A stretch of 64,000 bases of DNA, taken from assembly GCA_012934845.2 (NCBI GenBank), contig WNNJ02003831.1:62001-126000 (forward strand), given 5' to 3'. A model generated the notes under the pieces. It had not been told where the DNA came from and made no database searches. It worked only from the letters and a program-made list of their open reading frames with translations. The position numbers and the translations under genes were made by a program. Origin of the DNA: Pomphorhynchus laevis. Its lineage: Eukaryota > Acanthocephala > Palaeacanthocephala > Echinorhynchida > Pomphorhynchidae. Positions 59,734-64,000 of this stretch are shown here, piece by piece (positions within the stretch are counted from its first letter, which is position 1; every line of letters starts with the position of its first letter).

Positions 59734-60025
59734 GAAGCCTTTCTAGTTTGAGTTCAATTGATAAGAGCACAGAATCTGATTTATCTCTGACAGGCAATCA
59801 AACAGAGCAAAATATATTTGTAAATAAATCGTTTAATTATCACTATTTGATTTTGATTTAAAATATTTTAGCCGTCACGCTCTGATTTGATATTAATTTG
59901 CAGTATTTGTCTCGGTATCCAAAGGTATTTTCTCTTGTCTGTCTCAATCTTTAAGTTGATATAATTTAGTGATGATACAAATGAAATAATATTCTGTGAT
60001 AAATGTGGATGTACTGTTCACGAAG
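59734..60025 (+). CDS. PHF14: PHF14 orthologue: exons of the linker and first PHD finger half
   Basis: Three exons with GT-AG borders: 59734 or 59747 to 59819, 59872-59924 and 59970-60025, separated by introns of 52 and 45 bases. They encode SLSSIDKSTESDLSLTGNQT..., then PSRSDLILICSICLGIQS, then DDTNEIIFCDKCGCTVHE. The second and third supply CSIC, CDKC and the histidine of a C4HC3 PHD finger in PHF14 spacing (human PHF14 has ILICCVCLG and DEIIQCDNCG, from memory). PHF14 is a nuclear chromatin protein that binds histone H3. Phases agree: phase 0 at 59819/59872, phase 2 at 59924/59970, phase 1 at 60025/62720. The acceptor of the first exon is ambiguous between TCTAG at 59733 and TCTAG at 59746. 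Exons further upstream remain unidentified. Confidence 0.88.
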
Positions 60026-62719
60026 GTATTAGCTTTTTAAATCAAAACAGTTGATTGAAACTGTGTAGTTCCAAAGAAAGTTGATTATACTCGATTATTT
60101 AAAGTTTATAATAACAAATTTTATTGCTAAATACACACCAATAGAGATGTCAATGATTACATTAACTGTCAATGATTACATTCACTGAAAACTTGATTAT
60201 GGTCAGCTTCGAAGAAGTTCTAGAGGACGATCAGAAATCTTGATGCTGGAAAACGACCTGTAGTTAAGGGATAATTGCAAGAGGAACAATGCGGATTTCG
60301 TCCAGGTCGCGAAACTACAAATCAGCTTTTTACTCTCTCAACTATCCTCGAGCGGTCTTCGGAGTTCGCTCAACCGGTCTACATGTGCTTTGTAGATTTG
60401 GAGAAGGCGCTCGACCGAGTACCGCGAGAGAGATTATGGGACGTACTAAGGGAGTGTGGAGTACCACACTATCTTCGGGTAGCTTTGGCTTATCTGTATG
60501 AACAAAGTATGAGTTGTGTTCGTACTCTAGGTAGGAAGTCTCAATAATTTCCAGTAGGAGTAGAGTTTTGTCAGGAATGTCTTTGTCTCCACTTTTGTTC
60601 CTTGTTTACATGGACAAAATTACGAGGCGGTCTGCTCAGACGGGTGTCGGTCTTTAGTTCAATCAGGATACCATCTCTGTTTTTTGCAGATGATTTTTCT
60701 TGTTGGGTTCTGGTCCTGAGGACTTACAATGCCTACTAGATAGATTCATGATGGAATGCCATGCGGCAGGGATGTTGGTTAGTACCTTTGAAACTGTCTC
60801 TATGTGCTCGTCTCGGATTCAGGTACCAATTTCAATTCGGATTGATGAAATGTTCTTCCTGATGTAGAGGATTTTAAGTATATTGGGGTATTGTTCTTGA
60901 GGACCGCTAGGAACATCAGGGAGATTGAGAAGCGGATTTGTGCAGTCAACGCAGCAATGCGTTCTTTGTACATGTCTGTCATGGTGAAGTGGGAGTTATG
61001 TCTTCGGGCGAAGCTTTCGGTTTACCACGCAATCTTCGTTCCTATTCTAATCTATGATAATGAGCTTTGGGTTATGACCGAAAGAATAATATCTCGGATT
61101 CATGCGATTATAATGAGATGCCTTAGCAATGTAACCGGTCTTAGCCTTAACGATAAGGTTAGGAATTCGGTCATCTGGGATTGAATTGGAGTAAAGTCGT
61201 TGCTTCTCCACATCAAAGAGAGTCAGGTGATGTGCCTAGGACACGTTATGAGAATGTCAATGGATCACCTTCCTTGGAGGGTTTTTCAGGCCGGGCTCTC
61301 AGGAAAGAGACCCGGGTTTTTCAGACTCGGTAAGGTGGAGAGATCAAATCTCGAAACTGGCCGAAGAACGCCTTAAGATATCTGAAAGAGAACTCTGGTC
61401 TGTTGCCCAGGATCGCGATGTCTGGAGTAGTTTTGTCCGTGCACTGCCTCTACGACCCGACACCCGGACCAGTGATTGGCAGGAAAAATCTAGTGTATTG
61501 GCAGGAAAAATCTAGTTTTTTCTTGTCAAGATTTTTTTTGTAATTATTAAATATTTTAAATATTTAAATATTTATGTTTTTATATTTATAATTTCTGGTG
61601 ATATTTATCTTATCTTATTTAATATTATATATTTTTTATGTTAAATGTTTAATGATATTTTGTTCAACTATTTTTTATCTACATCACCGGAACAAATGCA
61701 TACTATAGCATTTGGATTGTATTTATTACTCGATATAATAACTGCAGTTCTAATTTATAGTAATTTAAATTGATATTTTAATATTTTCGATAAATTTTTT
61801 TTATTAAAATGTACATCTATCATTATATACATTATTTAGTGGATCTATTAAATGTTCTATTATATATGTGATGTAAATATATGAAGTATGATATATATGA
61901 TGGATTATATTATACTACATGTATAATATACTATAATATACTATATTATACTACATGTATTTTTTGATAGAATAAATAAATATATTAAACATATTTAATA
62001 CATAATAAATATATTTATATAATAGATTAATATCTATTATAAATCTATTATATATCTATTATAAATATATTATTATATCTATTTATAAAAATATATAATA
62101 AACATTAAATAAATTTAATTTGTTTAATATATTTTATTGATTTATTATTATTTTTATTTAATTAAATTACTGCAATATCGTATTTATTAATCTGAACTCA
62201 GTATTCTATGTTTTTCTTTTTAGATCATTCTATTTTATAAAATGTAGGTTGTTATTGTGTTAATTCTTGTCAACATTTAAAGATATTTTTTAATACTTAT
62301 ATATTATTAAATATAAAGATTTAAAGATTTATGTTTTAATATTTATAATTCTTGGCAATATTTATCTTATCTTCTTTAATATTACATATTGTTTATTTAA
62401 TTCTATAAAAATATTAATAATATTGTCGACAATATGAAAAGCCGTGTATCAAATAAATTTATTTTGTAGTTCTCTCCTGATCTTAAGACAGAAATTCCTA
62501 ATGGAAATTTTGTCAGATTAAAATAATTAAGGATATATTTTATATTTTAATATTCAGAATTACTGACAAGATTTATCTTATCTTCTTTAATATTTTATAT
62601 TTTTTTTCTAAATTTTTTAAGTAATTTGTCAATTAAAAATGTATATTATTATTTAATATTACTAGTAAACGTTTCCCAGCTTATGAGATAAAAACTAGCC
62701 TTTGCCTGATTTTATTAAG
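60026..62719 (+). other. 2.7-kb PHF14 intron carrying a LINE
   Basis: GTATTA donor at 60026 and TTATTAAG acceptor ending at 62719. It is about fifty times longer than the three small introns beside it. The excess is a family C LINE plus AT-rich DNA, including a TATA-rich stretch at about 61880-62110. Confidence 0.8.
60246..61550 (+). mobile_element. LINE family C copy inside the PHF14 intron, sense orientation
   Basis: A 5'-truncated family C element. 60275-60547 encodes the RT middle (EEQCGFRPGRETTNQLFTLS, QPVYMCFVDLEKALDRVPRE). PLLFLVYMDKITRRS follows at 60590-60640, with a decayed FADD region near 60685, then ECHAAGM...STFETVSMCS. The C-terminal domain is at 60891-61184 (REIEKRICAVNAAMRSLYMS, LIYDNELWVMTERIISRIHA) and later VMCLGHVMRMS...GRLSGKR-like text to about 61480. 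The 3' end carries a doubled GGCAGGAAAAATCTAG unit and a T-rich tail at about 61510-61550. At least four breaks are present. It is the same family as 34590-37205. Confidence 0.85.
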
Positions 62720-63311
62720 ATTGTTATGGAGTGAACACGACTTGTCATCGTGATGTATCTGCTTCCTTCCCCACGCAAAACAATAATTGTAGTCCATCAA
62801 GCGATAGTGATGATCCAACTGAACTGTGGTTTTGCGAAAGTTGTGTTAGTGATCATTGTCTTCCGTTAGGTTGCGAGTTGTGCCCAAACATAGGAAACGT
62901 TGGCCTGTATAAAATGACCGACCAAAAAAGGTAAGAAACATTCTTGAAATCACATTTCAATTTAATTTTCTATCATAAAGATGGGTTCACATGATATGTG
63001 CACTTTTTAACAAATACGTAACATTTCATGATACGGACATAATGTGGCCTGTAGATTTATCCGACATTCCCCAGAGTACTTTCGGTGAAAAGGTATTTAT
63101 TAGTTTATAAATAACTCTTTGAAAATGATAAAAAAAAACAGCTAAATCATCCGATGTTTGACTCTCTTGCTCGTAGGTATGTTCATATTGCGAGGATATT
63201 CGCATGTCTCGAACTGGTATTTGTATAAGTTGTGAAGTTGGACTATGCAAGACTTCGGCTCATGTTGGCTGCGCATATCGTAATGGACTGATTCATTTTA
63301 ATAATCAATCA
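62720..63311 (+). CDS. PHF14: PHF14 orthologue: exons completing PHD1 and the extended PHD domain
   Basis: Three exons: 62720-62930, 62981-63092 and 63177-63311, with introns of 50 and 84 bases. The product continues DCYGVNTTCHRD..., TELWFCESCVSDHC (the last PHD1 ligands), GCELCPNIGNVGLYKMTDQK, then RWVHMICALF...FHDTDIMWPVDLSDIP, then VCSYCEDIRMSRTGICISCE, LCKTSAHVGCAYRNG. This is the C4HC3 finger plus zinc knuckle and second finger arrangement that PHF14 shares with AF10/BRPF-type ePHD modules; HEDCYGV, CELCPN, RWVH..CAL and RTGICISC favour PHF14. Exon phases match throughout and the domain reads with no stop. The loop around 62750-62830 is longer than in vertebrates. The next donor GTAAGT is at 63312. 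Confidence 0.93.
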
Positions 63312-64000
63312 GTAAGTATAACGCTAATATTTCAATTAAAATTTAACATCGAATATTACGACATTAAAATTTAATTGATTAGTCTTAATTTAGCTAATAA
63401 TTTATTTAATGATTTTTATACTTTTAGTGATTTTGCTGTGCTCGAAATAAATGAACTTTCTAAGCAAAACTTATTGGCCGTAATTTAACTTTTGTCATTT
63501 ATTCACAAACGGCTTTAATATCAAATCATTTTATAGTAGCAGTTGCTGAAAAATGATTGTGTAAATAAATTTATAAAATATTAATAATTGAGAAACTATT
63601 AATTTAAGTAAATCAATAATTATTTAAGTAGAACGTAATTTCAAATAACAAATAAATAAAAAAAATTAAATTTAAATTATTTATAATTTATCCATAATAC
63701 TATAATATTATGAACAATGTGTCAATCAGCTTTTTTTATTAGAAAGCTGCTTGATGCTCTTTTAAAGTATCAAGCAACGTTATCGCTAAATTCTTGTTGG
63801 ATACATCGAGATACTTTCTCAGAATCTACGGGCAAGAGTATACCCGTATTACTAGCCTTAGTAATGACGTGATGACTTTTATTTTGATAGTTCGTATCTG
63901 TTTGTTTGCAGCTTATGCAACAATAACATGTTATTATAATAATTAATATTGAAATAGTTTATATTGAAAAAATTATTTTTTTAAGTCTACGTATTTATTC
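63312..64000 (+). other. 3' continuation of the PHF14 locus, cut by window end
   Basis: Intron from 63312. A candidate exon at 63743-63860 follows a TTTTTTTATTAG acceptor and ends before GTAATG. It reads KLLDALLKYQATLSLNSCWI then HRDTFSESTGKS and IPVLLAL; the WIHRDTF part loosely resembles the WVPREKL region of vertebrate PHF14 (from memory). No exon for the part between 63311 and 63743 was found; the only good acceptor (63424) leads straight to a TGA in the required phase. The last bases (AAGTCTACGTATTT at about 63983) look like the start of an inverted R1 copy. Confidence 0.35.

Noticed and set aside
59904-59924. 21-base microexon of PHF14
   Set aside because: The internal CAG at 59901-59903 looks like an acceptor, but starting at 59872 gives the full LILICSICLG text and the matching phase 0.

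Overview
This is AT-rich nuclear DNA from an animal. Two things show this: an intronless Frizzled-type Wnt receptor gene (20721-22364, +), and the PHD-zinc-finger exons of a PHF14 orthologue (59734-63311 and probably beyond, +), spliced with very short GT-AG introns of 45, 50, 52 and 84 bases plus one long intron of 2.7 kb. Short introns, AT richness and a mixture of CR1-, L2- and RTE-like LINEs suggest a small-genome invertebrate. I cannot name the species from the sequence.

Layout. 1-13.7 kb is a pile of broken LINE copies on both strands (called family A, CR1-like, and family B, L2-like), with one Ty3/gypsy-type LTR element (6880-9343) sitting inside a family A copy. 14.27-15.08 kb is a nine-copy 91-bp tandem array. 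16-20.4 kb holds copies of a roughly 400-bp hairpin-rich dispersed repeat (called R1), another family B LINE, and a large fold-back element just upstream of the Frizzled gene. 23-26.6 kb is AT-rich with R1, a Penelope-like reverse transcriptase fragment and a 94-bp repeat triplet with an inverted arm. 26.6-40.8 kb is again LINE-dense: the 5' half of a family B element, a family B tail with an 11-bp target-site duplication, a nearly complete but decayed family A element (29.87-34.13 kb), a family C (RTE-like) relic and more A and B relics. 41.3-42.6 kb is a decayed hAT-type transposase related to ZBED5/GTF2IRD2. 42.6-53.3 kb has no recognisable gene and is mostly AT-rich DNA with R1 copies, one 108-bp perfect duplication and a small LINE B tail. 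53.4-54.6 kb is the C-terminal part of a reverse-transcriptase element with a CCHC/RH endonuclease-like end. 56.5-64 kb is the PHF14 locus, whose long intron carries a family C LINE in the same orientation.

The two host genes act in different processes: Frizzled in Wnt signalling at the cell surface, PHF14 in reading chromatin in the nucleus. Nothing suggests they work together. The most unusual signals are (i) short, near-perfect fold-back duplications that lie at breakpoints of at least five LINE relics and at several other places, as if self-primed DNA synthesis had left scars; (ii) the R1 repeat, whose core contains interleaved inverted repeats that could form a pseudoknot, with a few apparently compensating changes between copies; and (iii) the large nested palindrome about 320 bp upstream of the Frizzled start codon. 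R1 copy boundaries and LINE ends are approximate unless a target-site duplication is given.
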